Assembly: GCA_036435485.1 (NCBI GenBank)
Contig: CM071598.1
Location: 124,250,148-124,314,147, forward strand
DNA length: 64,000 nt
Direction: 5' to 3'
Source of the DNA: Saposhnikovia divaricata
Lineage: Eukaryota > Streptophyta > Magnoliopsida > Apiales > Apiaceae
The notes beneath the pieces were generated by a model. It was not told the DNA's origin and made no database searches. It was given only the letters and a program-made list of their open reading frames with translations. A program made the position numbers and the translations under genes. Positions 12,627 through 22,821 of this stretch are shown piece after piece (the first letter of the stretch is position 1; each line of letters begins with the position of its first letter).

Positions 12627-12871
12627 ATCTCTCCTTTCACACATCGGGCTCGACACCTATCGAATCTGCCTCCTTCTGTGTGATCTAGCTCCCCCTCCAA
12701 CCATACTAAAGGCTCCTGGATATCTTACTCCCCATAGACCCATGTATACTGGAAGCCCATTTACCTCCTCTTAATGCCCATCCTGGTATAACCCACTTGC
12801 CTCTTATTTGATTTAACTGGAACTCATCGAGATTGTTATGGATCGTTATAACCCGATGCTCTGATACCACT
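12627..12871 (-). mobile_element. TRIM-like element, internal region with primer-binding site
   Basis: This is the short internal region between the two 180-bp LTRs. On the minus strand the right LTR ends ...CCCAACA, then AG, then TGGTATCAGAGC (12858-12869), the standard complement of the initiator-Met tRNA 3' end. At the other end, just before the left LTR, lies the purine-rich GAAAGGAGAGAT, a likely polypurine tract. About 245 bp with no open frame confirms a non-coding element that needs enzymes from another retrotransposon. Confidence 0.85.
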
Positions 12872-13051
12872 TGTTGGGCTTGATAAGCAGGCAGTAACTC
12901 CACAATAGTATGATATTGTCCATTTTGGACCTATCTCGCACGGATTTGTTTTTGGGTAACTCCCAAAAGATCTCATACTAATGGAGTTAACTAGCTGATT
13001 AATAAGTAGTAACATGTCTCTCCCACAAATGACGTGGGACAACTCTCAACA
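12872..13051 (-). mobile_element. TRIM-like element, right (5') LTR, 180 bp
   Basis: On the minus strand the LTR begins TGTTGAGAGTTGTCCCAC at 13051 and ends AAGCCCAACA at 12872. It is the uninterrupted reference for the split LTR at 5390-12626. The following bases are CTAGT. A matching target duplication on the other side could not be seen, because the left LTR also continues into a PBS-like sequence. Confidence 0.88.
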
Positions 13052-14455
13052 CTAGTGCATTCATATTTTAAAATATAAGTTTATAAGGTTAATTAGTAAA
13101 AGTAATATATTTATAGTTTTTATTTGAACGTGTGATTGGTTTAAAGTTAAAGTTAAAATTTAAAAACTGTGTCTATATTTTTAAGTTTAAAAATTTATAC
13201 AAGTTTGTATGTGTGTCGGGTGTTTTTTAGGTTTTAGAGGTTTGTAGGTGTCTCTTTTATATTTAGTTGTATGTATTACAAATTTGTAAATGTGTATTTT
13301 GTTTTTGTTGTATCGATTCATGTTAGGTTGTTGGCCCCATATATCACGATTTGAAAACAAATGGTCCTAAATATCACAGCTACAAAACATGGCCCAAATA
13401 TCACTACAAAACACACTCTAATATAGCATTTTGATTTTTTTTTCTTTTTTTTTAAACGCTGATGCGTTTAGCGTTTAGGGTGTTTTACTTCTTCTTTTTT
13501 GTTTTGTTTGGTTGAAAACGCTAGTTCATAGTTTGTTTTCAAAAGTTTGGTTACAGCCAATGCCACTTTATGTGGCATTTGGGTGTTTTAACTTTTTTTC
13601 TTTTTTATTGATACAGTTAGTGAGGGTGTATTTTAAATGTGTGTGCCCCTGGCGGGGTCCTAAGAAATAAAAACGCTATATTATATAGCGTTGAACCCCA
13701 AATAAAAACGCTATGTTATATAGCGTTTTTTTTGTTTTTTCTCCTAAATATATATGGTTTATTCGTCGTTGAATATTTCTAAAACCCAAAATGCAAACGT
13801 TGTACCCCAAAGGTTAACTGTTGAAACCCCAAGATAATACAGATAAAATTTAAAAATTTTAATTAAAAAATTGAGTCCGGCGGTCGGATTTTTAAACGCT
13901 AAGACTTTTAAAAATCAGGATAAATTAGGGTTTAGGGTCGTAAACAACCCCAAACCCTAAGTTCGTATACGATTTATTCGTCGTTCTGAATATTTCTAAA
14001 ATCCAAAATGGAAACGTTGAACCCCAAAATTTAATTGTTGAACCCCTAAATTTAATTAAAATTGTATTTTTTAAATTTAAAAAATACAATTTTAATTGGT
14101 CATTTGTTTATAAATTTTTAATATTATTTACAAATATATATTTAGAAGAAAAGAAAAAAAAACCAACCCAACCCCAAACACCACATAATGTGGCATTCCT
14201 ACCCACCCCCCGCACACAAAACGCTAGACGCCTTAGCGTCTTTTACAAATAAAAAATAAAAAACGCCTTAGGATAAATTCCATTTTCAAGTTAAATTCTG
14301 ATTTGTAATCGGTAAGTGTGTGTGTGTATATCTTTAAATTTATCTCACATTCAGCAGGGTGTAAAAGTCAGGTCTGGGTTGTAATCTGATCAGGTTCTTG
14401 AAGAAGAATTTTAGGAAGAACCCAACAGAGGTACTCAGATCTTCAATTAAATTTG

Positions 14456-14497
<42 letters not shown>

Positions 14498-14524
14498 GTT
14501 GCCTTGCCTTAATAACAATGAGGG
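13052..14524. other. Spacer with paired hairpins and an internal duplication
   Basis: No gene is recognised. Two near-perfect 21-nt inverted repeats built on AACGCTATA/TATAGCGTT occur at 13672-13692 and 13707-13727. Other short hairpins are TGCCAC...GTGGCA near 13560-13580 and ACGCTA...TAGCGT near 14221-14239. A stretch with TTTATTCGTCGTT...GAATATTTCTAAAA.CCAAAATG is present twice, at about 13757 and 13972. The opening motif GGCC.AAATATCAC recurs three times between 13335 and 13405. A CT microsatellite (14458-14494) lies 30 bases before the F-box start codon. Confidence 0.6.
14458..14494. repeat. (CT)n microsatellite in the F-box gene leader
   Basis: An uninterrupted CT run ends 30 bases before the first ATG of the F-box frame, so it probably lay in the 5' untranslated region. 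Such pyrimidine runs are common in plant leaders. Confidence 0.9.
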
Positions 14525-15135
14525 GTGAATGTAATGTCAAAAGTTGGAGGTAAAAACAATGCAAAGAGGACCAGAATGGATAAGAGCATTGTTGAAAATG
14601 ATGTACCATATCTTGCGGTGGGGATCATATCGGAGATGTTGAACTATTTGGATGTAAAGTCTTTGCTGGTGTGTAAATCTATGTGCAGGCTATGGTATGC
14701 CATAATTGAGGAGGATGAATTTGTGGAGATGCATATGACAAGAAGCAATGGTAGGTTTCACGTCTTTAAGCGTAATGGTGAAAGTCTTACAGTGACGGGA
14801 TTAAAGAAACACATAAATATCTGACTAGTATTAACGGCTTGTTACTTGTGGAAAGAAGATCCTCAGTCACAAAACTTGCTAGAAGATATCAAATAGGTAA
14901 CCCTTCAACCAAAGAAACACTTGATATTCCTGATCCAAAGAAGAGAGGGGTTTTCTTGGCCGTAAAAATATATTTAGATTCATCTTCTGGGTCATACAAT
15001 TGGTTTATGTATTTAGCGATAGAACGTGCAACCAGTTTTTTTTCCAAGTTATCCATCTTGGACGTCCAGGTACTTATCATCCCTGCAACTGTGAATCTCT
15101 TTCTTGGAGCTTTCTCAAATTTAAAGAAATGAATA

Positions 15136-15437
15136 TGTCATGAATGGAGATATAACTATTGCTGGACCATATTGTTACTGGGCCAGAATATACAGCTGGA
15201 CTCATAAATAGGTTAGGTCTGAGATAGAGTTGGGTTGGTAGGATTCAGTTGGGCCTAGTAAGATAATCCGGAGAGTAGCTCCAATTTATATATTGCATTT
15301 TCTACTTCAATTGGGATATGAATGAAATCATATAAATGTTTATTTTATCTTTATTTTCCTGCATTTTCCTTCTTGCTTTTACCTTTCTGTTCTTAATTTA
15401 AATTTACAAAAACTGAAACACTGCCAAGACCATGACA
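15136..15437 (+). repeat. 5' LTR of the gene-carrying element
   Basis: 302 bp, TG...CA, with the terminal inverted heptamer TGTCATG/CATGACA. Preceded by GAATA (15131-15135). The sequence after it (ATTGGCCAGTCTG) does not match a PBS I know. Confidence 0.92.
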
Positions 15438-16570
15438 ATTGGCCAGTCTGTCCTTGGCATGACGAGCCCAATTCGAACTCCAAACCCTAACTGGTATAAT
15501 CCATCTGGATTGTACCAGTATACACCACCTTTTCTTTACCACCCATCTCAACTACCACGGACTATACAACTCAAACACCACCTCTTTTCTCCTATGTTCA
15601 AACATCACCTCTTTTCTACACACCACCGTACACTCTCTCCACTGAACAATCGTATTACGCTATTGAAACTGGTGCCAACCGCATTGAACTTCAACAATCA
15701 GAGATTTCTTCAGATTTGGTAAGTGAGTTTCCTCCAACTCCTACACATGTTTCTACTGCCCCTCTCATGTTTGATGAAAGTCCTGATAGCGTCCGAAAGG
15801 TTGTGTTGCTGCTCGTTGCTACTGGAGAGGTGAGAAGTGGAAATGATTTGATTGTTGCGAGTGAATTAGGTGTTGAAAATGATGGGGGTGAGGAGAATGC
15901 AGCGGGGTACGAGCCGTGTAATAGGGAGTGGGATGATGAGAGTGATGTTGAGATAGAAATGACAGTTGAAGATGACAATGAGTCGGTTCTTGGTGGAAAG
16001 GTTGTTTTTAGGGATAGTGGAGATGTTTATGATTAGGGTGAGGAGAATTTGGATACTTCAGAGGGATGTGAGCTGTGGGATACGTCGTGGGATTGGGACA
16101 GAGAAATGGAAGAAGATGGTGAAGGTAACGAGAAAGGAGAAGTGGATGACGTTGAGGAGATTGCAGGTCATGAAGATATGGGTTTGTTCAGGTCTGCGAT
16201 GAAGGTGTGTGATGAAATGCCCGTGAGAGATGTCCCAGGTAGGGATGCTGTTTTGTGTTGTTACTCTCAAAATGAGCGGTGGGAGAGTAAACATAATCAA
16301 ATTATTCAAATACTCGAGAAAATGGAGAATCCAGTTAATAAGCTGTCCTCAAATAAGGTATATCACTCTTCTAATACGTCTACTTTTGTTTTAGTTATCA
16401 AAATTCCATATGATTTGTGTAGAATTAAGAAAATAATTGATGATAACAGTGAGGATTTGAAACAATTACAAGTGTTAACAGTTGCGAAAAATGCCCCTGA
16501 TGTGTTTGATGCAAGTCCTGAGACTGATTTCATTGTTTTTGCTGTTAAGTCCACTGAGAGAGAACTATGA
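15438..16570 (+). pseudogene. Unrecognised acidic reading frame with a PPR-like end, inside the LTR element
   Basis: One reading frame runs from about 15510 through 16570, with a single TAG stop at 16034-16036. A neighbouring frame covers the first 80 bases, opening with MTSPIRTPNPNWYNPSGLYQ. The frame is Tyr/Pro/Thr-rich at first, then strongly acidic (15890-16180). Near 16195-16290 it reads KVCDEMPVRDV followed by AVLCCYSQN, which resembles a pentatricopeptide repeat of the PLS class. The rest is not recognised. It could be a captured fusion of host exons or a degenerate element-specific gene. I give no function beyond the PPR resemblance. Confidence 0.5.
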
Positions 16571-17324
16571 AAGGAGATTTTTTGTATCATTTTACAGACT
16601 ATGAAATGATTCTAAATTCTAAGCTTCATGAGAGAGAGTATGATAAAGTTCAAGAAATGTTCTATGGTAACTGTAAGAATATGATCAACGCAACTCATGT
16701 GTTTGATATAAGTTTCGAGACAAAGTATGATAAGGTTATGATTTACAAGCTTCACGAAGACGAACATGGCAAGTATTGTATGAAAGGGAAAGATAAGGAA
16801 AGGGATAAAGGTCAATACGATGGATATAAGAGCCCTGCTACCTTTCAACTTGCTGAACCAGAGTTGGATCTGGCTTATAAAGGGATAGTGTATAGAGTGA
16901 TGGAAATAGATCAGTTGCCTTTTAAAGGTAAGTTTGCTTGGAATATGATTTTGTTGGGGTTGGTCAATAGATATGGTAATGTAAGGGGGTGTGAACTGGT
17001 TAACAATAAGCCTTGCAGAAATTTAATGGTTTGGGATGGTGAAGGTGAAAAATTATTTTGCAAGTTACACGAGGATGAGTATGGTAAGGATGAGGCTCTT
17101 CTAGGAAGTTGGAAATCTGAATCTAATCAGAATTTGATTGAGAAAGTGATAATGGCTTTTACAAGGGGACTTGTCGATCAAGCAGGGGGGAGTCTCAAAT
17201 GGATGGCAGAAAAGAAAATGGCATCTTATATTGAATTGTAAGCAGAAATATGTAAAATAAAAAGACACTTGGTTGTTCTAGTTTTGCTCACAAAAATGGA
17301 GGGAATGGAGCTTAATCAACAGTT
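16567..17324 (+). pseudogene. PPR-like gene fragment captured by the LTR element
   Basis: The open frame at 16567-17241 overlaps the end of the previous frame by four bases. In its second half it contains FKGKFAWNMILLGLVNRYGNV and, after a short gap, PCRNLMVWDG, both with the helix-turn-helix signature of pentatricopeptide repeats (organellar RNA-binding proteins). The part before it repeats a KLHEDE.GK motif three times (about 16630, 16750 and 17060), which is not PPR-like and suggests rearrangement. Past the stop, another frame gives VVLVLLTKMEGMEL, again PPR-like. The fragments are out of register with each other, so this is a decayed or chimeric copy. Confidence 0.5.
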
Positions 17325-18512
17325 ATGCTTATGTCGAAGAACGATTACATGGCGATTCATAAGGAATATAAAGATGAGAAAAGTGGTGACAGTACTTTCG
17401 AAGGTAGTTATGATGAAAGTGAAGGATTAATGGGAAACATTTTGAAAACTACAAGTTCCTTGAAAGACGTACATGAAAATGATGACAAGCAAATTATTGT
17501 TGTCAATTGCAAGGTGAACAGAAACTGTTCGATGCTAAAGAAATTCCATCAATTGTTCTTAAAAAAAATGAAAGAGTTTGTTGACGCTTCTTACAATAAT
17601 GAAGTCAACAACATTATCACCTTACCTGCTCATTTTAATAATTCAGAGAGGCTAGCAACAAGCTACACTGGTGCTATCTCAGGATTTAAGGTGGTGCAGA
17701 TTGTCAACAAGCTTACGACTATTGCAATGGCTGGTGATGTGGATAAGGAAATTCGTTGTAGAATTAAGCTGGAGAAAATTTCATGTTCTAGTCCTCTTGA
17801 AGGTGGTGTTTTCTTAAATATATCCCCCGCGAAAATACATGAGGATGCTATTGGCAAAGTTGGTGGGCTACAAGTATTAACTAGTCTAATCTTAAAGTAC
17901 ACTATTGCTAGGGGAGGAGTTCTTGAGAGTGCAGCTCGGGTACTTGTAAATCTGGCTACAGAGAATAAGTATAGCATTTTTGCTAATGAAGCTAGTAGTC
18001 TTGGTGGTTTGGTAATTCTAGTTCGAAGCTGCAAGTGCAAGGGTATGCAAAAGTATGTTGCTCATACATTAGCTAATTTGTCTTTTCATGGAGAGAAAAA
18101 TGGTAGTAGAACTGTTGTAGCAAAAGATGGAGCTGTGAAATTTATCACTGCTGGGCGAGTGCAACATCTGAACTTTATGTTGCTTAATAAATTGAAGTTA
18201 ATGCAGTCTTTTAAATCTCATGATGGAATCACCATGGATGGGAGTGTGAATCCTGACGATGCTTCAGGTTTCTATGCTAGATTTTTCTTGTACAAATACC
18301 CAAGGATGCAGTGGAGACCTAGAATTTTCTTTCTGAACCAAAAAGAAAATGGACACTTCCCAGGAAGAACTGAAATCACAGCAAATACAAGTGTCTTGGA
18401 ATTTTCTCTTTCTTGCAGATCAACATATGAATTTTATTCTTCTCGAAATCGCTGGCATCCAGTAATTGGCAAGGAAAAGTGGTACAACATCACTTTTATC
18501 TTTTACTCTTGA
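17325..18512 (+). pseudogene. Armadillo-repeat-like open frame captured by the LTR element
   Basis: A 395-codon open frame. Residues about 175-275 (17850-18150) hold degenerate armadillo repeats: VGGLQVLTSLI, VLESAARVLVNLATE, SSLGGLVILVRSCK, YVAHTLANLSFHG, VVAKDGAVKF. The spacing of about 42 residues and the ALANL-type helix 3 fit plant armadillo proteins; ARABIDILLO-like members come to mind. The first 110 residues and the last 120 are not recognised. Armadillo proteins are protein-interaction scaffolds. With no promoter of its own and inside a retroelement, this copy is most likely not functional, although the open frame of nearly 400 codons is notable in an element with about 5% LTR divergence. 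Confidence 0.6.
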
Positions 18513-18592
18513 TGTAAGTGTCGTCGCAGTGAGTTTTCAAAGTGCACTCAACTTCATCCTTGAGGACAAGGATAATTTTAAGAGGGAGGTAT

Positions 18593-18895
18593 TGTCATGA
18601 ACGGAGATATAACTATTGCTGGGCCATATTGTTACTGGGCCAGAATATACAGCTGGACTCATAAATAGGTTAGGTCTGAGATAGAGTTGGGCTGGTAAGA
18701 TTCAGTTGGGCCTAGTAAAATAATCCGGACAGTAGCTCTAGTTTGTATATTGCATTTTCTACTTCAATTGGGATATGAATGAAATCATATGAATGTTTAT
18801 TTTATCTTTGTTTTCCTACATTTTCCTTCTTGCTTTTACCTTTTTGTTCTTACTTTAAATTTACAAAAACCTGAAACACTGCCAAGACCATGACA
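18593..18895 (+). repeat. 3' LTR of the gene-carrying element
   Basis: 303 bp, TGTCATGAACGG...CATGACA, followed by the target duplication GAATA (18896-18900). It is preceded by the purine-rich AAGAGGGAGGTAT. Differences from the 5' LTR are nearly all transitions. Confidence 0.93.
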
Positions 18896-19220
18896 GAATA
18901 ATCTCAACAAACATAGGAAATTTTGTTTTAGAATTATAACGACACAAGTGGGCATGTTTTATGTACTCAAAACACTTAATGTTGGTCTTGGCAAACCAGA
19001 AATCATTTGTATTGACCTAGTACAGGTGACTTGTACAACATGTATTGGGCCAGAAAGCATATCACGCGATAGGGGTAATCTTATATTTCAGTTGTGGCAG
19101 GAGAAACCAACCATTCTCTCTCTTGTGAAAGATAAATTAAGTGTCTGGGTGTTGGAAGATTATAAAAATAAAAAGTGGTCAGACGAAATTTTAATTTCGT
19201 TGACATATTTAAATGAATAA

Positions 19221-19835
19221 TTTCGTATTTGCCTCAGTCCGGATAATTTCGTAGAAAATGATCTGGACTAGATTAGTAGCTTTTAGCTAAGTCCAAAGCT
19301 TGAAAACTTTGGGTTACTTAGAAAGTTTTTATTGTATTTGCCCCTAGTCCGGATATTTTCGTAGAAAATAGTCCGAATTATAGTAGTTGTTTTTAGCTAA
19401 GTCCAAAGCTTGAAATTTTTTGGTTACTTAGAAATTTTCATCGTATTTGCCCTAGTCCGGATATTTTTCGTAGAAAATGATCCGGACTAGAGTGGTAGCT
19501 TTTAGCTAAGTCCAAAGCTTGAAAACTTTGGGTTACTTAGAGTTTTTTATCATATTTGCCCCCAGTCCGGATAATTTCGTAGGAAATGATCCGGACTAGA
19601 GTGGTAGCTTTTAGCTAAGTCCAAAGCTTGAACACTTTGGGTTACTTAGAAATTTTTTATTGTATTTGCCCCTAGTCCGGATATTTTTCGTAGAAAATGA
19701 TCCGGACTGGAGTGGTTGTTTTTAGCTAAGTCCAAAGCTTGAAAACTTTGGGTTACTTAGAAATTTTTTATTGTATTTGCCCCCAGTCCAGATATTTTTC
19801 GTAGAAAATGATCCGAACTAGAGTGGTTGTTGCAT
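19221..19835 (-). repeat. 110-bp tandem repeats (6 copies) in the Tat #1 3' region
   Basis: Units start at AGTCC near 19236, 19346, 19454, 19564, 19674 and 19784; the spacings are 110, 108, 110, 110 and 110. Each unit has two inverted-repeat motifs. The first has AGTCCGGAT facing ATCCGGACT around an AT-rich loop; the second has CTAAGTCCAAAG facing CTTTGGGTTACTTAG. The second copy has lost part of the first hairpin. Tandem subrepeats between pol and the 3' LTR are a known trait of Tat/Ogre-type elements. Confidence 0.93.
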
Positions 19836-20078
19836 ATTGCTCTTGCCCTGGTTCCAATTCTGCCTATGGCTCCGGACCAGGGATTTGTGTGTGTTAGTGA
19901 TACAATAATTTTACAACAAGAGATGAAAAGTACAAGGCTAGGCCCGATTTCATTAATCATGATATTCAAATTTCAAACGACTTATTCTCGCTTCATTACA
20001 GAGACTAATCTATCTGTTGAAGACTTTCTGGGCTCAGAAGTAGCTCCTTGATTGGTTCTTCGGGCCTAGGACTTTTCT

Positions 20079-21404
20079 TTACTGATACAACTTCCGGAGT
20101 CGGAGGCCGTGCCAGGTGTTGGGAACCTCTGAATCGTCCATGTTGCTGAGCTTATAGGTTCCGGGACGAAGAATCTCTTTGACCCTGTAGGGTCCTTCCC
20201 ATTTAGGCATTAGATTTCCGGTGTTTGTTGGGTCGGAAGCTTCAGTGTCTCGAAGGACTAGGTCTCCAACTTGAAAGTTCTTGACCCTAGCCTTCTTTCC
20301 AAAATATTCTCTTGTTTTCTCCTTATACTTTTCCATTCTTGCCACAGCTTCATCCCGGACTTCGTCCACCAGATCCAGATTGATTCGGAGCCCTTCCTCA
20401 TTCGCAATCTCTTCAAAGTTAATAGCCCTGTGAGAAGGTGAGCCCATTTCAATTGGGAGTATTGCTTCAGTCACGTAAGCTAGTTTGAAAGGCATCTCTC
20501 CAGTACTTGTTCGTGGGCTAGTCCTGTAAGCCCAGAGCACATTTGGCAGCTCTTCGGGCCATTTGTTTTTGCTTTCTTGAAGCCTCTTTTCTATTCCTCT
20601 TAGCAAAATTCGGTTTGTTACCTCTACTTGGCCATTTCCATGGGGGTATGCTACCAAGGATTTCTTATGTTTAATGCCCCTCTCCTTCAAGTAATTCTCA
20701 AAGTCTGAACCAACTAATTGAGGTCCATTATCCGAAACCAAGATCTGGGGAAGCCCAAATCTCATCAATATGTTATCCATGAATCGAATACAGTCCTGCT
20801 GATTTATGGTTCTCATGGCCTTGGCTTCTGCCTACTTGGTCATATAATCAATTGCCACCAACAAGTACCTCAGATCACCTTTAGCCCGGGGAAAAGGACC
20901 CACGATGTCGATTCCCCAGACCGCAAAAGGTATAGGAGACAGAACTGAAGAGGGTAGAACCGGACTCTATCTTTGCACATTGCTGAATAACTGACAATTC
21001 TTGCATTTTCTGACAAACTCCACCGCATCATTGTGAATTGTTGGCCAATAATAGCCTTGCCTTATTATTTTTTAGGCCAAAGCCTTTGCAGATAAGTGGT
21101 CCCCGTAGATCCCTTCATGAACTTCTTGCAAGCAGTACTCCGCCTTGGCAGGCCCCACGCATTTCAAGACCGGACTAGAGAATGTCCTACGGTAGAGTTG
21201 TCCTTCCTCAACGAAAAACTTAGCAGCTTTGGCCTTGAGACTTTGAGCTTTGTTCTTATCTTCTGGCAACTCCCCTTTTTCCAAGTATGAAATCAGAGGG
21301 GTCATCCAGTTGGGTTGATTATCTATCTCCATCAATTCACAATTTTCAATGGTGGGCTTCTCTATTTCTTCAAAATAGACCGAGCTGTCTAGTTCAGCAT
21401 CATT
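20079..21404 (-). pseudogene. Tat #1 integrase
   Basis: The integrase inserts the cDNA into the genome. Two stops interrupt an otherwise continuous frame (near 21072 and near 20836, the latter a Trp-type position after DYMTK). Before the first stop is the zinc-binding part (HEGIYGDHLSAKAL) and after it the CQNCQ-type cysteines. The core shows WGIDIVGPFP, VAIDYMT, SDNGPQLVG and GQVEVTNR, giving the D, D and E catalytic residues. The C-terminus (VGDLVLR...WEGPYRV...GTYKLSNMD) is the standard Gypsy integrase tail without a chromodomain and ends at LRKLYQ. The last 245 codons (20079-20816) are open. Confidence 0.92.
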
Positions 21405-22231
21405 CTAGTCTAGCCTGGACAATGAGTCGGCTTCCGCATTTTCTTCACTATTAATCTGCATCATTTCAAACTTTGGGATTGTAGTCAGGTAGCTTTTAAC
21501 CAAAGCTTGGTATTGAGCTAGCCTTGGATCTTTTGCAATATATTCTCCTTTCATTTGCTTCACTACAATCTGAGAATCGCTGTAAACATTCAGGCTCTGG
21601 ACTTTCAAGGATCTGGCCAACCGGAGTCCGGCCAAAAGTGCCTCGTATTCCGCTTGGTTGTTGGTAGCTAAGAACTTGAAGGTGATGGCTTGTTGTATCT
21701 GAAAACCGTGGGGACTTTTTAGGACTAAACCTGCTTCGGACCTTTTACTTGTTGCAGATCCATCCACATATAAAGACCATGCATCCGGATCAGAGCTATA
21801 TTCTTCCCCTGGATCTACAATCATAGGATCAGATCGAGGTTCGGGAATAGAGCACTCCACAATGAAATCGGCCAGCACTTGAGCCTTGATTGTTGTCCGG
21901 GGTACGAACGTGAGTTGGAACTGGCTTACCTCGACATCCCAATTGACGAGTCTACAAGATACATCTGGCTTATGAATTATCCTTCTCAAAGTCTGGTTAG
22001 TTACGACTTTAATTTCTCTTCCTTGAAAATAATGCCTTAGCTTCCTGGAGGCTGTCACCAGAGCAAAAGCATATTTTTCCAAGTTGGGGTATCTGGTTTC
22101 CGCATCTTTTAACACCTGACTGACATAGTAGATCGGTTTTTGCTAACCGTCATGCTCCCGGATCAAGGATGCCCCCACAGCTAGTGGACCTGCGGCCAGG
22201 TAAAGAGACAGCGCTTCTCCGGGCTCAGCTT
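21405..22231 (-). pseudogene. Tat #1 RNase H and archaeal-type RNase H
   Basis: The frame at 21405-22115 opens with the end of the conventional Gypsy RNase H (LKDAETRYPNLEKYAFALV, RKLRHYFQGR, RLVNW) and then the extra archaeal-type RNase H: WSLYVDGSA, GLVL, NNQAEYEALLAGL, VYSDSQIVV and NAEADSLSRL, with the catalytic D-E-D pattern. Such a second RNase H is a mark of the Tat lineage. A TAG stop at 21405-21407 separates it from the integrase. At 22116-22231 the frame is shifted and carries one more TAG, after HDG. Confidence 0.9.
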
Positions 22232-22767
22232 TCATATAATCGATGGAGATGACAGGAATTCCTTTATAGAATCGAAAGACTTCTGGCAATCCGGACTCCA
22301 GTTTATCTCCTTTTTATTTTTCACCCCCTTAAGCAGCTCGAAGAAGGGTAAGCATCGTTCGACCAACTTGGGGATAAATCTCCTCAAAGCAGCTAGCGAG
22401 CCAGCCAGTTTTTGTATCTCCTTCTGAGTCCGGGGTGGTTCCATTTCCATTATTGCTTTAATCTTCTCCGGATTGGCTTAAATCCCTCTCTGACTAATCA
22501 TGAATCCCAGGAATTTCCCCGCTCCCACCTAGGGATGGGCATTCATCCCGGCCCGCTCGATCCCGACCCGATCCCCGCACCGAACGGGGCGGGGATTCGG
22601 GGATTTTTTCGGGTACGGGCCGGGGAGTGGGGACAATTTTAAAAAAAACCGGGGAGCGGGCCGGGACCGGGTTTTTATGTGTCCCCGGCCCGATCCCCGA
22701 CCCCCGCCCCGATTTTCAATCCCGACTCGATTTCACCACACTTTAATACATATATATATATATATAT

Positions 22768-22821
<54 letters not shown>

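Larger units (their letters stand above)
15136..18895 (+). mobile_element. Non-autonomous LTR element carrying host-like gene sequence
   Basis: It is bounded by LTRs at 15136-15437 and 18593-18895, which begin TGTCATGAA and end CCATGACA, and by the perfect 5-bp duplication GAATA (15131-15135 and 18896-18900). The two LTRs differ at about 14 of 302 sites plus one indel, so it is not recent. The last internal bases encode a typical integrase-tail-like stretch (HPS.LEDKDNFKR in one frame) followed by the purine tract AAGAGGGAGGTAT. This, with the ~300-bp LTR, suggests descent from a Reina-like Gypsy chromovirus (inference). No canonical PBS is seen after the 5' LTR. The 3.15-kb interior has no gag, protease, RT or integrase; instead it has PPR-like and armadillo-like reading frames. 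The architecture is like that of the maize Bs1 element. Confidence 0.87.
14525..19220 (+). pseudogene. F-box gene (F-box-associated type), frameshifted and split by an LTR element
   Basis: F-box proteins are substrate receptors of SCF ubiquitin ligases. The first part (14525-14824) begins with a basic leader and then an F-box: VPYLAVGIISEMLNYLDVKS, LVCKSMCRLWYAII. Near 14805-14820 a one-base shift moves the frame; the new frame continues past KYLTSINGLLLVERR and through YQIGNPSTKETLDIPDP, a typical F-box-associated (kelch-like) stretch, to about 15130. There a 3.76-kb LTR element is inserted (15136-18895, GAATA duplicated). The C-terminal part resumes at 18901 and ends with KLSVWVLEDYKNKKWSDEI and stop at 19218-19220, the usual last blade of this family. 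It cannot make a full protein. Sequence 3' of the stop passes directly into retrotransposon repeats. Confidence 0.88.

Noticed and set aside
12858..12869. Possible tRNA gene remnants at the TGGTATCAGAG sites (also 63842 and 51655)
   Set aside because: Only the 12-18 bases complementary to a tRNA 3' end are present, directly next to LTR ends; they are primer-binding sites.
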